64,000 nucleotides of DNA from Lentibacillus sediminis (GTDB lineage Bacteria > Bacillota > Bacilli > Bacillales > Amphibacillaceae), in contig NZ_NIXK01000002.1 of assembly GCF_002763455.1 (NCBI RefSeq), positions 310,001-374,000 on the forward strand, read 5' to 3'. The position numbers and the translations under genes were made by a program. Positions 15,889 through 26,539 of the stretch are shown here, one piece after another. Each line of letters opens with the position of its first letter. The first letter of the stretch is position 1. Below the pieces are notes generated by a model. That model searched no databases, was not told where the DNA came from, and saw only the letters and a list, made by a program, of their open reading frames with translations.

Positions 15889-17107
15889 CCTCCTGTTCTG
15901 GTGCAATTACTGCACTTGCCGGCGGCTTGCCGAAAACCACGTCAATCACATGCTGGATGGACTCATGACTGACTGCATCAATTTCCTGAATCATCTCATC
16001 CAATGTTCGGTGACGGCGAAGCAGCAGTTCATTCCGGCCATTGCGGCTCATGCGGCTGCTCGTGCTCTCCAGACTCAGCATTAGATTCCCTTTAAATGAT
16101 TCCTTGCTGTTGGTTAGTTCTTTATCGGTCAACCCGTTCTTTCTCAAGGTGTCTACCGTTTGATGGATCGTCTCCTGTAAAATTGGGAGCTGCTTGTTAC
16201 CTGTGCCCGCATAAATCGTCAACAGTCCATTATCCAGGAAAGAGGAATGGTAGGAAAAAACCGAATAGGCAAGTCCCTGCTTTTCTCTTACCTCCTGAAA
16301 TAAGCGGGAGCTCATGCTGCCGCCAAGCACATTATTCATAATGACTAAGCTGTACGTATGCTTATCTCCAACGGCAAATCCATCATATCCCAGGCAAAGA
16401 TGCGCCTGCTCTGTATCCTTGTGGCGATTGATATTTTTCCCTAAAAAGTTTGGTCTCTCAAGCGACGTTTGTGTCGGTCCAAAAGAATAGGAGCCAAAAT
16501 ATTCATCGACACGGCCGATAAAAGATTTATCTACATTGCCAGCCACAGAGATCACGACATTTTCCGGCACATAGCGTTCCTGCATATAATTCCTTAATGT
16601 TTCCGGTGTAAAAGAGGTTAAATGTGTCTCGGTTCCTAAAATAGGATAGCCCAGCGGATGATTGCCAAACGATGCAGTTGCCAGCACATCATGAACGATG
16701 TCGTCCGGCGTATCTTCGTACATCTTTATTTCCTCATAGACTACTTTCTTCTCCCGTTCCATTTCCTCTTCATCAAATGCGGAATTGAAAAACATATCAG
16801 CCAATATTTCCAGGGCATAATCTTTATATGTATCAAGCACTTTCGCATAAAAGCAAGTGTATTCTTTCGAGGTAAATGCGTTCACCTGACCGCCAATGGA
16901 ATCAAAAGCCTCCGCAATATCCTGTGGTGAACGGGTATTAGTTCCTTTAAAAAACATATGTTCAAGAAAATGGGAAACACCATTGTTTTGTTCTGTTTCA
17001 TTGCGGGAACCGGTCAGCACCCAGATGCCGATGGTTACCGAGCGAACGGAGGGGATATTTTCCAATACTACCCGAAGCCCGTTTTTACTTGTATGTTTTT
17101 CCAGCAT
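15884..17107 (-). CDS. mlpA: MlpA/YmxG, M16 family zinc peptidase
   Basis: 407 aa M16B metallopeptidase (B. subtilis 409). Zinc motif HFLEH at residues 46-50 and likely third ligand Glu126 in VVYEEIKMY, 76 residues later. No signal peptide. In B. subtilis MlpA has been implicated in negative control of extracellular protease production. The ATG at 17107 (MLEKHTSKNG) follows ACAGGAGG; the in-frame extension to 17143 has no ribosome site. It starts 22 bp after ylxY. Confidence 0.93.
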   Translation of the reverse strand: MLEKHTSKNGLRVVLENIPSVRSVTIGIWVLTGSRNETEQNNGVSHFLEHMFFKGTNTRSPQDIAEAFDSIGGQVNAFTSKEYTCFYAKVLDTYKDYALEILADMFFNSAFDEEEMEREKKVVYEEIKMYEDTPDDIVHDVLATASFGNHPLGYPILGTETHLTSFTPETLRNYMQERYVPENVVISVAGNVDKSFIGRVDEYFGSYSFGPTQTSLERPNFLGKNINRHKDTEQAHLCLGYDGFAVGDKHTYSLVIMNNVLGGSMSSRLFQEVREKQGLAYSVFSYHSSFLDNGLLTIYAGTGNKQLPILQETIHQTVDTLRKNGLTDKELTNSKESFKGNLMLSLESTSSRMSRNGRNELLLRRHRTLDEMIQEIDAVSHESIQHVIDVVFGKPPASAVIAPEQEE

Positions 17108-17129
17108 GTTTTGCCTCCTGTCGTGCAGA

Positions 17130-18077
17130 TTATCTTTCTTCACTCAATAGTTTCTCAATCGTTCCCAGTTTATAGCCCTTATCTTTCACCGTTTTTATCA
17201 GTGGTGAAAGTCCTTCTACAATGGCCGGTGTAGGGTGCATTAAAATCGTCGCTCCAGGATGCACCTGATCATTTACTCGGTTTATCATAACAGATACTGC
17301 TGGATTCTTCCAATCAATTGTGTCCACTGTCCAAAGGATTGTTTGCATATTCAGCTGATGGGCAGCCCGTACTGCCTGGTCATTGTAACTTCCGCTTGGC
17401 GGTGCGAACCATAGCGGTTTTTTATCAATAACAGCTTCAAGAATCTCATTGGTCTGTGTGATCTGCCGGATGACTTCCTGCTCGGAGATCCTTGCCATAT
17501 CGGGATGATTATACCCATGGTTGCCAATCAGATGGCCCTGTTCATCAATCATCTTAACAAGTTCAGCATTCTCACGAGTCCATTTTCCTTCAATAAAAAA
17601 AGTGGCCTTCACATTATTTTCATTTAGGATATTTAAAATATCCGGGATATGTTCGGCGCCCCAGGAGACATTGATCAATAGTGCCACCATCTGCTTTTCC
17701 GGATGCCCCCGGTAAATCGGCGCTGCCGGCAGGTCCTTCAGCGTGACCGTTGGCGAGACTTGGTCATAGACCAGCAAGGAGGGGTCAAATTCCCCAATTT
17801 CTTTCATTTTTTCATAAGATTTTTGGACATTTACCTCCAGCCCGTTTCTTCCAGGGGTTTTTTTCCACACTTCATCAATGTAGGCATTGTCCGGTTCTTC
17901 ATGATAATCTGCACGTTTATTTTTGATTTCCTCGAGAAGGGAATCATTCTGTTTAGCCACATCGGATGCAGGATACTCTTGAGAAGAAAACTGGAATGGA
18001 TTGTGACTCGGATCAAACGCTAAAAAAAGAATAATGATGAAGATGCAAAAGTTTACTGCTTTTTTATATCGATACAT
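17130..18077 (-). CDS. ylxY: YlxY, polysaccharide deacetylase-like protein, probably catalytically impaired
   Basis: 315 aa. An N-terminal hydrophobic segment (about residues 8-23) is a signal peptide or anchor; the NodB/polysaccharide deacetylase fold occupies about 120-310. The usual first motif (TFD, as in PdaB-type TFDISWG) reads LINVSWG here, so the catalytic Asp is replaced by Asn; the second motif GNHGYNH keeps both His. The family occurs next to mlpA in Bacillus. It may bind rather than deacetylate glycans. The ATG at 18077 has a GAGGGGG site. Confidence 0.9.
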   Translation of the reverse strand: MYRYKKAVNFCIFIIILFLAFDPSHNPFQFSSQEYPASDVAKQNDSLLEEIKNKRADYHEEPDNAYIDEVWKKTPGRNGLEVNVQKSYEKMKEIGEFDPSLLVYDQVSPTVTLKDLPAAPIYRGHPEKQMVALLINVSWGAEHIPDILNILNENNVKATFFIEGKWTRENAELVKMIDEQGHLIGNHGYNHPDMARISEQEVIRQITQTNEILEAVIDKKPLWFAPPSGSYNDQAVRAAHQLNMQTILWTVDTIDWKNPAVSVMINRVNDQVHPGATILMHPTPAIVEGLSPLIKTVKDKGYKLGTIEKLLSEER

Positions 18078-18224
18078 ACTCTTGTCCCCCTCGTTCATTC
18101 ATATGAAATAAGAGGACATGGTATGTCAGTACTTTAGAAAAATCGTTTAGATGTCAGAAAACTTTTTTGTCACCAGCTTTGATGCCGGTTATACAAATGG
18201 ATGTTTTTTAAAAGATGTTTTTTG

Positions 18225-18530
18225 ACAAAATCCATAAACTGCGACATAAATCAGTGGGGGTTTATCATCGCCGCTGCGGAAACACCCCTCGCTGGGTGAT
18301 GTGCTTCGTAAATTAAACAACAGCTACCCACTCTGTAGCTGGTTGATTGGAGCGGAGGGCATCCGACTCCTGCGGGAAGAAAAGCCTAGGCTAGACCCCG
18401 CTGTGCGCCAGCACAAGGGGGCTTGCCAGCTTCCCGCGGAAAGCGGATGCCCGGAGCGGAAATCAACGAGCACTCTGTCGCATTTTTCTGCAACAATAAA
18501 GTGTAGCTTGAGCCGCAGTTTCCATCAACT
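18225..18530. repeat. Dispersed palindromic repeat, copy 2
   Basis: In the pnp-ylxY gap. Ends carry AAACTGC (18236-18242) and GCAGTTT (18515-18521), as in copy 1. The first module is truncated: after the shared entry sequence it breaks off near 18292. The second module is complete, bounded by GTTGATT (18342-18348) and AATCAAC (18461-18467), and forms an imperfect hairpin (GGGCATCCG near the left pairing with CGGATGCCC near the right). No gene supported. The rest of the gap (18078-18224 and 18531-18575) shows nothing I can assign. Confidence 0.8.
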
Positions 18531-18575
18531 TCGAAATAAATGAGCAACAAAACATACGAATAGAGCCTTGCAAAT

Positions 18576-18606
18576 TAAAAAAAGAAACTGGAGATCCAGC
18601 TTCTTC
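18576..18606 (-). terminator. Rho-independent terminator after pnp
   Basis: Minus-strand stem AAGAAGCTGG with CCAGTTTCTT (one G-U), 4-nt loop, followed by a run of T. It lies about 60 bp past the pnp stop. Confidence 0.88.
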
Positions 18607-18666
18607 GTTCTTGGCAGATAGGAAAGTCCGAAAACTTTCATATCTGCATTGGATATAACTTTTTGT

Positions 18667-20784
18667 CTACTGCTTCGCCTTTTCTTTGCGTTCTCTTTCT
18701 TCTTTTAATATCGCTTTACGGGAAAGATTTACCCGGCCTTGGCGGTCTATTTCTTTTACCTTAACCATGATTTCGTCACCGATGGAAACGGCGTCTTCTA
18801 CCTTGTTCGTACGCTCCTCTGCCAGTTCAGAAATGTGCACAAGTCCATCTTTTCCTTTGAAAAGTTCAACAAAGGCGCCGAATTTTTCAATCCGTTTCAC
18901 TGTACCTAAATAAATCTGACCGACTTCTACTTCCCGAACGAGGTCCTCAATGATTTTCTTCGCTTTTTCATTCATTGCTGCATCTGTGGAAGAAATGAAG
19001 ACATTGCCGTCCTGTTCAATGTCGATTTTGACTCCGGTCTCGTCAATAATCTGATTGATCTGTTTCCCGCTTGGACCAATCACATCACGAATTTTATCCG
19101 GATTGATGCTCATCGTCAGGATTTTCGGTGCATACTGCGACAGCTCATCTTTTGGCTCAGCAATCGTTGCAAGCATGTGCTCGAGGATTTTCATCCGCCC
19201 TATTTTTGCCTGTTCCAATGCTTCTTTCAGGATTTCTCTGGATAAGCCGTCAATTTTAATATCCATTTGCAGTGCCGTGACACCTTGCTCAGTCCCAGCT
19301 ACTTTAAAGTCCATGTCACCGAGCGCATCTTCCATTCCCTGAATGTCACTCAGGATGGAATAGTCTTCACCGGATTTAACCAGACCCATCGCAATCCCGG
19401 CTACTGGTGCTTTAATCGGTACCCCTGCTGCCATCATTGCCAGTGTACTCGCACAAATGCTTGCCTGGGATGTCGAACCATTGGATTCGAGCACTTCAGA
19501 TACAAGCCGGATGGTGTACGGGAATTCTTTATCGGATGGGATGACTTTCTCCAGCGCACGTTCACCCAATGCCCCGTGTCCGATTTCCCGACGGCCCGGA
19601 CCCCTGATGGGACCTGTTTCCCCTACACTGTACTGCGGAAAATTATAGTGATGCATGAATCGTTTAGACTCTTCCAGGTCAAGCCCGTCCAGTATTTGCA
19701 CATCCCCCAATGCTCCGAGTGTGCACACACTGAGCGCTTGTGTCTGTCCACGGGTGAATAAACCTGAACCGTGTGTTCTCGGCAGGACATTGATCCGGGA
19801 AGTCAATGGACGAATTTCATCGAGCTTGCGGCCGTCCGGACGAATCTTTTCTTTTGTAATCAGCCGGCGCACTTCCTCTTTGACCAGTTTATTCAGTACG
19901 TTTTTAACTTGACTGTAAACTTCCGGTTCTTCTTCCTTATCGTATTGTTCCAGAATTTCCGCTTTTGCGTTATCAATCGCTTCTTCTCTGGCATGCTTGT
20001 CCTTGACCTGAATCGCTTTAGGCAGTATTTCTCTCGCTTGTTCTTCAACTTTAGCAGCAATTTCTTCATCTGTTTCCAATAAAGTGACAGGCGATTTCTC
20101 TTGCCCTCTGGCCTGGATGATTTCCTCCTGGAAGGCGATGAGCCGCTTGATTTCCTCATGGCCAAACATAATCGCTTCCAGCATTACTTCTTCCGGCACT
20201 TCCTCTGCGCCGGCTTCTACCATGTTAATGGCATCCTTCGTGCCAGCCACCGTCAGTTCGATGTCGCTCTTCTCTTCCTTTTCAATGGATGGATTGATAA
20301 TAAATTCGCCATCCACCCGGCCAACCTTCACACCGGCAATTGGTTCTGCAAAAGGAATATCCGAAATGCTGAGCGCAATGGAAGAACCAATCATGGCCGC
20401 GATCTCCGATGAACAGTCCTGATCCACGCTCATTACGGTGCTGATTACCTGCACCTCGTTCCGGAACCCATCCGGAAACAGCGGGCGAATCGGCCGGTCA
20501 ATCAATCTCGAAGTCAGAATAGCCTTCTCGCTTGGCCTTCCTTCCCGTTTAATGAAGCCTCCGGGGATTTTCCCAACAGCATACAGCCGTTCTTCATAGT
20601 TTACGGTAAGCGGGAAAAACGGCAGATCTTTTGGTTCCTTCGACGCTGTGGCCACAGATAAAACCGACGTCTCCCCGTAGTGAATCATGCAGGCGCCATT
20701 TGCTTGTTTCGCTAATTCACCTGTCTCGACAGTGAATGTCCGACCGGCGATTTCTGTCGTAAATAGTTGTTTCTCTTCTGACAT
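18667..20784 (-). CDS. pnp: Polynucleotide phosphorylase
   Basis: 705 aa, matching the family length. A trimeric 3'-5' phosphorolytic exoribonuclease for mRNA decay and RNA processing. Two RNase PH domains (about 1-230 and 310-540) flank a helical linker; a KH domain (GPSGKQ near 570) and a C-terminal S1 domain (about 618-690) follow. The charged tail ends at KEKAKQ. It follows rpsO, with a terminator between them, the usual bacterial order. Confidence 0.98.
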   Translation of the reverse strand: MSEEKQLFTTEIAGRTFTVETGELAKQANGACMIHYGETSVLSVATASKEPKDLPFFPLTVNYEERLYAVGKIPGGFIKREGRPSEKAILTSRLIDRPIRPLFPDGFRNEVQVISTVMSVDQDCSSEIAAMIGSSIALSISDIPFAEPIAGVKVGRVDGEFIINPSIEKEEKSDIELTVAGTKDAINMVEAGAEEVPEEVMLEAIMFGHEEIKRLIAFQEEIIQARGQEKSPVTLLETDEEIAAKVEEQAREILPKAIQVKDKHAREEAIDNAKAEILEQYDKEEEPEVYSQVKNVLNKLVKEEVRRLITKEKIRPDGRKLDEIRPLTSRINVLPRTHGSGLFTRGQTQALSVCTLGALGDVQILDGLDLEESKRFMHHYNFPQYSVGETGPIRGPGRREIGHGALGERALEKVIPSDKEFPYTIRLVSEVLESNGSTSQASICASTLAMMAAGVPIKAPVAGIAMGLVKSGEDYSILSDIQGMEDALGDMDFKVAGTEQGVTALQMDIKIDGLSREILKEALEQAKIGRMKILEHMLATIAEPKDELSQYAPKILTMSINPDKIRDVIGPSGKQINQIIDETGVKIDIEQDGNVFISSTDAAMNEKAKKIIEDLVREVEVGQIYLGTVKRIEKFGAFVELFKGKDGLVHISELAEERTNKVEDAVSIGDEIMVKVKEIDRQGRVNLSRKAILKEERERKEKAKQ

Positions 20785-21000
20785 GCGTAACCGTGCTCCT
20801 TTCCATTAGAAAAACGTGGATCCGCCTAAAGCCGAGGCGAATATCCTTGTTTTCTGTAAGTCGTCCGTCTGTATTTTTTGACGGATCTCATACATTCTAT
20901 TTACCATTTTATATTCTGCACAGAAAAAAGTAAATTTTATGTAGCAAAACGAAATAAAAAAACCTGCTCCATTCTATCGTATACTTTCCTATCTGCTAAG

Positions 21001-21026
21001 AAAAAAAGCAGGATTTCTCCTGCTTT
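21001..21026 (-). terminator. Rho-independent terminator after rpsO
   Basis: Perfect 9-bp minus-strand stem AAAGCAGGA with TCCTGCTTT around a GAAA loop, followed by further T. It begins 9 bp after the rpsO stop. The rest of the rpsO-pnp gap (20785-21000) shows an AT-rich stretch and no clear promoter. Confidence 0.93.
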
Positions 21027-21034
21027 TTGAATAA

Positions 21035-21304
21035 TTATCGGCGCAAGCCAAGATTTTTGATTAATTCACGGTAGCGGGTAACATCTTTATTGCGAAGATA
21101 GTTTAGTAAATTACGGCGTTTACCAACCATTTTCAACAGACCGCGGCGTGAATGATGATCTTTTTTATGCACGCGCAAATGTTCATTCAATGTTGTGATT
21201 TCTTCAGTAAGTACAGCGATTTGCACTTCTGGAGAACCAGTATCATTGTCATGGACTTTGTATTCACTGATGATTTGATTTTTGCGTTCCTGTGTGATTG
21301 CCAT
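21035..21304 (-). CDS. rpsO: 30S ribosomal protein S15
   Basis: 89 aa, full length. Binds 16S rRNA early in 30S assembly. Start at 21304 ([10 protein letters not shown]) is set by AGGAGGTG just upstream; an in-frame GTG three codons earlier is part of that site. It has its own promoter inside the ribC-rpsO gap and a terminator right after, so it can be a single-gene transcript. The 80-nt leader may carry the S15 autoregulatory fold; I cannot confirm that by eye. Confidence 0.98.
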   Translation of the reverse strand: MAITQERKNQIISEYKVHDNDTGSPEVQIAVLTEEITTLNEHLRVHKKDHHSRRGLLKMVGKRRNLLNYLRNKDVTRYRELIKNLGLRR

Positions 21305-21393
21305 CTGGTTCACCTCCTGTTGTTCATTTATATCCCCAATCCCCTAGCAACCGCCGGAGCAGCGTTTTGCCAAGCGATGGTTTTACATACCTT

Positions 21394-21422
21394 ATCGTAC
21401 CTCTTTTCGAGTGAAAATGCAA
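21394..21422 (-). promoter_or_regulatory. Putative sigma-A promoter of rpsO
   Basis: Minus strand: -35 TTGCAT (21422-21417), 17-bp spacer, -10 TACGAT (21399-21394). Transcription would begin near 21387, giving a leader of about 83 nt before the rpsO ATG. Confidence 0.55.
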
Positions 21423-21440
21423 GAGGCAGCGGCTTTAAAT

Positions 21441-22385
21441 TTATTTGGAAACACGATGGAAATAGCTGCGGATGTTTTTTTCATCTTCTCCGATTTGTTC
21501 GATGAGTGCTTCTGCATTGTCAAATTTTATCTCTTCCCTCATGTACTGATGCCACTCAACCAGCAATTCTTCGCCGTACAAATCATTATTATAATCAAAA
21601 ATGTTTACCTCTACCGACAAATCTGTTCGATCCGCCGTAAATGTCGGATTGGTCCCAATGCTGGCCATCCCTTCATAGGTCTCATTTTTGTAAATAACTT
21701 TGACCGCATAAACCCCGATTTTTGGCAGCAGTGCATCAGGATTGACTTTAAGATTTGCTGTTGGGTAGCCAATTTCCCGTCCGCGCTGATCTCCTTTAAT
21801 GACTATTCCATCCAGGACGAGCGGCCGGCCAAGCAGCTGAGTTGCCTCTCGGGTCCTGCCCGTTTCCAGTAGCTCTCGGATTCGAGTGGAACTGATTTTT
21901 TTGCCGCCCGAAGTGATTTCATCAATTGTTTCCGAAGTAAATGATCCGCCGGCATGTCCGTCGATTTCCGTCATGTTTCCTTTCCCTTTATGGCCGTATG
22001 TATAGTCAAATCCCGCTACCAAATGCTTTATGTTCAGGCCCTTAATAAAATGATCAATAAATTTCTGCGGAGAAAGCTTGGATAGTTCTTCGTTAAACTC
22101 AATAATGTACAGTCTGTCCACATGAAGCTTCTGCAGAATCGCTTTCTTTTCTTTTAAGGGTGTAATGTAGCGAACATCGTGCTTATTTTGAAGTACTACG
22201 GATGGATGCGGAAAAAACGTAATCACGGCGCTTTCCATCTTTTGCCTTTTTGCTTCGGTTACAGCGGTTTGTATCAGTTTCTGATGCCCTTTATGCACCC
22301 CGTCAAAAAAACCGATGGCTCCCACTGTTTCCGGCAGTTCCTCAAGACTCAGTGTATGAGGGTAACTTAATTCAAACGTTCTCAT
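21441..22385 (-). CDS. ribC: Bifunctional riboflavin kinase/FAD synthetase
   Basis: 314 aa. The N-terminal nucleotidyltransferase has HKGH at residues 31-34 (FMN adenylyltransferase motif); the C-terminal riboflavin kinase has PTAN at 208-211. It makes FMN and FAD. The start at 22385 (MRTFELSYP) follows a GCAGGTG site. It lies 18 bp after truB, the common truB-ribC pairing. Confidence 0.97.
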   Translation of the reverse strand: MRTFELSYPHTLSLEELPETVGAIGFFDGVHKGHQKLIQTAVTEAKRQKMESAVITFFPHPSVVLQNKHDVRYITPLKEKKAILQKLHVDRLYIIEFNEELSKLSPQKFIDHFIKGLNIKHLVAGFDYTYGHKGKGNMTEIDGHAGGSFTSETIDEITSGGKKISSTRIRELLETGRTREATQLLGRPLVLDGIVIKGDQRGREIGYPTANLKVNPDALLPKIGVYAVKVIYKNETYEGMASIGTNPTFTADRTDLSVEVNIFDYNNDLYGEELLVEWHQYMREEIKFDNAEALIEQIGEDEKNIRSYFHRVSK

Positions 22386-22403
22386 TCTAATCACCTGCTT
22401 TTT

Positions 22404-23300
22404 TTATCCAGGGAAAACACGTACGGGCTTGATTTGACCGTGTTTTTCCGGGTGGGTTTGGTAGATTGCCAGCAGCTCTTTTTCATGCAGTACCATAAAC
22501 GGGTCTGTTTTCATATGCTGCGCCAGCGTTTGCGGGAGCTTCCGGCCATTTTTTACTTTCATTTTTGTTTCCGAATCTACCTCCAGCTTGTCCATATGGC
22601 CCAATCCGGCAGTTAAGGGAACCAGCAGCTGTTCAGCCTGCCCGGCATCGGCTGCAGCTTCAATCGTTTCAAAATCAACCGCTGTCTCTTCTGAAAAAGA
22701 AGCTGTTTGTGTCCGGGTCAAATCTGCCATATGTGCCGGATAGCCAAGCCGCTTGCCAATATCAGCACACAACGTTCGAATATACGTGCCTTTGGAGCAA
22801 ACTACTTCTATTTTAAAACAGTTTTCGCCTGCTTTTCCAGAAAGAAGCCGGATATCATGAATCGTCACTTCTCTTACTGGACGTTCCACTTCTTTGTTTT
22901 CTCTTGCATATTCATATAACTTTTTGCCTTTGACCTTGACTGCAGAGTACATCGGCGGCGTCTGGAGAAGGGTCCCTTTAAATGATTGTAGCACATGATC
23001 AATTTCTTCATGGGGTGGAAAGCTTGTGACCGGTTTTTGTTCCACCACTTGCCCCTGCCCATCTTCTGTATCTGTAGCTGCCCCCAAAGACACTTCTGCC
23101 AGATATGTTTTTTTGGTATCAACTAAAAAAGGAACGATTTTGGTAGCCTGTCCCAGGCAAATCGGCAGCATGCCTTCCGCTTCTGGGTCAAGGGTGCCGG
23201 TATGCCCGCATTTTTTTGTTTTATAAAGACGGCGCACCCGCATCACACAATCATGCGAGGTCATTCCCTTTGGCTTCCACAAAGGAAGAATTCCATTCAT
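22404..23300 (-). CDS. truB: tRNA pseudouridine(55) synthase TruB
   Basis: 298 aa. Isomerises U55 in the T-loop of tRNAs. The catalytic Asp38 lies in GHTGTLDPEAEG, and the C-terminal region resembles a PUA domain. Start at 23300 (MNGILPLWKPKG) with ATGGAGG upstream. A terminator separates it from rbfA, so truB-ribC may have a separate promoter or rely on readthrough. Confidence 0.97.
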   Translation of the reverse strand: MNGILPLWKPKGMTSHDCVMRVRRLYKTKKCGHTGTLDPEAEGMLPICLGQATKIVPFLVDTKKTYLAEVSLGAATDTEDGQGQVVEQKPVTSFPPHEEIDHVLQSFKGTLLQTPPMYSAVKVKGKKLYEYARENKEVERPVREVTIHDIRLLSGKAGENCFKIEVVCSKGTYIRTLCADIGKRLGYPAHMADLTRTQTASFSEETAVDFETIEAAADAGQAEQLLVPLTAGLGHMDKLEVDSETKMKVKNGRKLPQTLAQHMKTDPFMVLHEKELLAIYQTHPEKHGQIKPVRVFPG

Positions 23301-23357
23301 TAATCCAGCCTCCATCTATTATGTAACAGCTAATATTTCGCTTTAAATGTTAATATG

Positions 23358-23393
23358 AAAAAAGACCTGGCCCGCACGAAGCCGGACCAGATC
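23358..23393 (-). terminator. Rho-independent terminator after rbfA
   Basis: Minus-strand stem of 11 pairs (GATCTGGTCCG with CGGGCCAGGTC, two G-U), 8-nt loop, six T. It starts 10 bp after the rbfA stop and ends the rimP-nusA-infB operon. Confidence 0.9.
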
Positions 23394-23402
23394 AGAATGG
23401 TA

Positions 23403-23744
23403 CTACTTATTCAGATCGCGAAGGATGGTCTCAATCCGATTCCCGTACTCTAATGCTTCATCAAACTCAAAACTAATTTCAGGCGTTTTCCGCAAACGGA
23501 TGCGTTTGCCGATTTCCGAACGGATAAACCCTTTTGCCTTAGCAAGCCCTAAAAGGGTATCCTGTTTCTCTAGTTCGTCCCCCAAAACGGAGATAAATAC
23601 CTTTGCCTGCTGCAGATCGCCTGTTACCTCCACATCGGTAACCGTGACAAATCCTACCCGCGGGTCCTTTATTTTACGGGTCAGGATTTCGCCCATTTCC
23701 TTCTTCATCTGTTCTGCTACTCTATTTGCTCGCATGTCAGCCAT
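23403..23744 (-). CDS. rbfA: Ribosome-binding factor A
   Basis: 113 aa KH-fold factor that binds the 30S subunit during late 16S maturation and cold adaptation. The sequence [16 protein letters not shown] and the [13 protein letters not shown] segment are typical. Two adjacent ATGs (23747 and 23744) follow a GAGGTG site; I chose the second for spacing. It is preceded by ylxP with a 37-bp gap. Confidence 0.96.
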   Translation of the reverse strand: MADMRANRVAEQMKKEMGEILTRKIKDPRVGFVTVTDVEVTGDLQQAKVFISVLGDELEKQDTLLGLAKAKGFIRSEIGKRIRLRKTPEISFEFDEALEYGNRIETILRDLNK

Positions 23745-23781
23745 CATTTTCACCTCATTAGAGATATCATTGCCTTATGAT

Positions 23782-24060
23782 CTATACCCGCTCCACATCT
23801 GTAATCGTCCGCTCCAGTTCTGAATAGGAATCCATTACCCGGAGAACTTCCTGGATGACCTGTTCAGCATGCTGGTACTCATTGGAGATAGTAACAATTC
23901 CCAGTTTGGTTCGCTGCCATAGATCATGATAATCCAGTTCTGTTACAGCCACGTTAAAATCTCTGTGCAGCCTAGCGGTGATCCGCTTAATAATGGAGCG
24001 TTTCTCCTTTAGAGAATGGCCGGTATACATCATGCATTCGACTTCGGCGTATACAATCAT
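23782..24060 (-). CDS. ylxP: YlxP-like protein (DUF503)
   Basis: 92 aa conserved protein of the DUF503 family, ferredoxin-like fold, which travels with infB and rbfA. A possible role in ribosome assembly is inference from context only. The ATG overlaps the infB stop by 4 bp, so translation is coupled. Confidence 0.9.
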   Translation of the reverse strand: MIVYAEVECMMYTGHSLKEKRSIIKRITARLHRDFNVAVTELDYHDLWQRTKLGIVTISNEYQHAEQVIQEVLRVMDSYSELERTITDVERV

Positions 24061-26219
24061 CCGCGCTTGATTTCTTCCATCACAAAGGCTTCGATTGTAT
24101 CGCCTTCTTTAATATCGTTAAAGTTTTTAATGGTTATGCCGCATTCATAATTTGTGGCGACTTCTTTTACATCATCTTTAAAGCGCTTCAAGGCAGCAAT
24201 TTCACCCTCGAACTGTACCACACCATTGCGAATAAGTCTTACACCGGCATCTCTGGTTATCTTGCCTTCCGTGACATAACTTCCGGCGATAGTTCCAATC
24301 CTGGAAACTTTGAAGGTCTCCCGCACTTCTGCCTGGCCAATCACTTTTTCCTCGTATTCCGGATCAAGCATCCCTTTCATGGCTGCTTCTATTTCCTCAA
24401 TGGCAGTATAAATAACCCGGTGCAGCCGCACATCGACTTTTTCCGATTCTGCAGCCTTTTTCGCATTGACATCGGGACGGACATTAAAGCCGATAACAAT
24501 CGCATTGGAAGCAGAGGCAAGAATAATATCAGATTCCGTGATTGCTCCGACCCCGGTATGAATGATTTTGATATTCACGCCCTCTACCTCGATCTTCTTC
24601 AGAGAGCCTCCAAGCGCTTCTGCAGACCCTTGGACATCTGCTTTTATAATGATATTTATTTCTTTCATATCACCTTGTTTGATTTGGTCAAATAAATCAT
24701 CCAGACTGACTTTCGTCTGTTCTCCGCGGCTTTCCACAATTTGTTTTTGCTGCCTGGCTTCCCCTACTTGACGAGCTTTTTTCTCGTCGGCAAAGACCAT
24801 AAACTGATCGCCCGCTTGAGGCACATCGCCTAGACCGGTAATCTCCACAGGAGTGGAAGGGCTAGCCTCGTCCACCCGCTGTCCTGTATCACTTACCATT
24901 GCACGCACACGGCCATACGTGTGGCCGACAACAATCGCATCTCCCACTTTCAGGGTGCCGTTCTGCACAAGCAGTGTTGCGACAGGTCCCCGGCCTTTAT
25001 CAAGCTCGGCTTCAATAACTGTACCTGCAGCTTTTGTGTTGGGATTTGCTTTTAATTCTTCCACTTCTGATACAAGTACGATCATTTCCAAAAGATCATC
25101 AATACCTTCATTTTTGATCGCTGATAAAGGAACAAAGATGGTACTGCCGCCCCAGTCTTCAGGAATCAATTCATATTCGGTCAATTCCTGCATGACCCGA
25201 TCGGGGTTGGCTCCTTCTTTGTCGATCTTATTCACCGCAACAATGATCGGCACCTCGGCAGCTTTAGCGTGGTTGATTGCTTCCACAGTTTGCGGCATAA
25301 CCCCGTCATCTGCAGCTACCACAAGAATGGCAACATCCGTAACTTGGGCTCCGCGGGAACGCATGCTGGTAAAAGCAGCATGACCTGGTGTGTCAAGGAA
25401 GGTAATTTTTTTGCCTTCATCTTCTACTTGGTATGCTCCAATATGCTGAGTGATTCCGCCAGCTTCTCCGGCCGTTACCTTGGTATGGCGAATGGAATCA
25501 AGCAAAGTGGTTTTCCCATGGTCTACGTGTCCCATAATGGTGACCACAGCTGGTCTTTCTTTAAGATTTGCCTCATTTTCTTCCACACGGTATTTTTCAA
25601 AATCCGTATCTTCCAGGACAATTTCTTTTTCCACTTCTACATTGTATTCCGTACAGATTAACTCAATGGCATCATCATCCAGTTCCTGGTTCTTCGTTGC
25701 CATCACACCCAAGAACATCAGCTTTTTAATAATTTCTGCTTCTTTTTTGTACAGTTTCTCAGCCAGTTCTGCGACTGTCAGTGAGCCTGAGTACGTAATC
25801 TTTTCCGGAGTTTTATATACCGGCTGCTGTTTTGGCGCGGGTCTGCCGCCTTTTCCTCTTTTGCCGCCCCGCTGATTTCTGTTTTGTGAATTATTTCGGT
25901 TTTGCGGATTATTTTTGTTCTTCTGGTGGTTCTTTTGACCTTGCTTTTGATCAGGGTTTCCCCTGTTCGTATTTTTATTGTCTCTTTTTTGTTTTGCTTG
26001 GTTCTGTGAATTACTTTTCGCGTTGCCCTGCTTTTGCTGTGGCTTCTCCCGGGAAGCAGCAGAACCATTTAATTTTTCATCCAGTTTTGTCTTCGTGTCA
26101 GCAGAAATCATCGACATATGATTGGATACTTCTACATTCATCTGTTTCAGCTGATTGATGACCTGTTTGCTGGATGTGTTATTTTGTTTGGCATATTCAT
26201 ATACACGCATTTTACTCAT
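24057..26219 (-). CDS. infB: Translation initiation factor IF-2
   Basis: 720 aa GTPase that places initiator tRNA on the 30S subunit. The IF-2N domain is at 1-55, then a low-complexity Asn/Gln/Lys/Arg linker at about 60-130, a second IF-2N at 140-200, and the G domain with GHVDHGKT at 230-237. Domains II to IV follow to the end. Length is normal for Bacillus. An internal start is possible in this family, but I could not assign one. Confidence 0.98.
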   Translation of the reverse strand: MSKMRVYEYAKQNNTSSKQVINQLKQMNVEVSNHMSMISADTKTKLDEKLNGSAASREKPQQKQGNAKSNSQNQAKQKRDNKNTNRGNPDQKQGQKNHQKNKNNPQNRNNSQNRNQRGGKRGKGGRPAPKQQPVYKTPEKITYSGSLTVAELAEKLYKKEAEIIKKLMFLGVMATKNQELDDDAIELICTEYNVEVEKEIVLEDTDFEKYRVEENEANLKERPAVVTIMGHVDHGKTTLLDSIRHTKVTAGEAGGITQHIGAYQVEDEGKKITFLDTPGHAAFTSMRSRGAQVTDVAILVVAADDGVMPQTVEAINHAKAAEVPIIVAVNKIDKEGANPDRVMQELTEYELIPEDWGGSTIFVPLSAIKNEGIDDLLEMIVLVSEVEELKANPNTKAAGTVIEAELDKGRGPVATLLVQNGTLKVGDAIVVGHTYGRVRAMVSDTGQRVDEASPSTPVEITGLGDVPQAGDQFMVFADEKKARQVGEARQQKQIVESRGEQTKVSLDDLFDQIKQGDMKEINIIIKADVQGSAEALGGSLKKIEVEGVNIKIIHTGVGAITESDIILASASNAIVIGFNVRPDVNAKKAAESEKVDVRLHRVIYTAIEEIEAAMKGMLDPEYEEKVIGQAEVRETFKVSRIGTIAGSYVTEGKITRDAGVRLIRNGVVQFEGEIAALKRFKDDVKEVATNYECGITIKNFNDIKEGDTIEAFVMEEIKRG

Positions 26220-26239
26220 ACGTTCACCCCCGAATTTAA

Positions 26240-26539
26240 TTACCCGAGTAACGATTTAATCTTAGCAGCAAATCCTGCATCCAAAATAGCAATTGCTACT
26301 CTATGGGATTTTCCAATAGCTTGTGACAGTGTTTCTCTATCATCTGCTATTCGATATGGTATTTTGTATGTCTTGCATTTGTCCGTTAGTTTCTTCTTGG
26401 TCTGGGGCCCAATATCACTCGCCAAAATCACGAGCTTGGCATTTTGCTGCCGGATATCCTTGAGGATCGAATCTTCCCCAGTGGAGCATTTGCCCGCACG
26501 ATGCGCGAGCCCGACCATATTCAAATAATTATTTTTCAT
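26240..26539 (-). CDS. ylxQ: YlxQ, L7Ae-family RNA-binding protein
   Basis: 99 aa L7Ae/L30e/S12e-fold protein; members bind kink-turn RNA. The segment [17 protein letters not shown] is characteristic. The start at 26539 ([10 protein letters not shown]) lies inside the end of ylxR (11-bp overlap), with GGTGGAG upstream. Conserved partner of nusA and infB. Confidence 0.93.
   Translation of the reverse strand: MKNNYLNMVGLAHRAGKCSTGEDSILKDIRQQNAKLVILASDIGPQTKKKLTDKCKTYKIPYRIADDRETLSQAIGKSHRVAIAILDAGFAAKIKSLLG

Noticed and set aside
18301-18543. 80-codon plus-strand open frame between ylxY and pnp
   Set aside because: Falls within repeat copy 2 and has no family resemblance.
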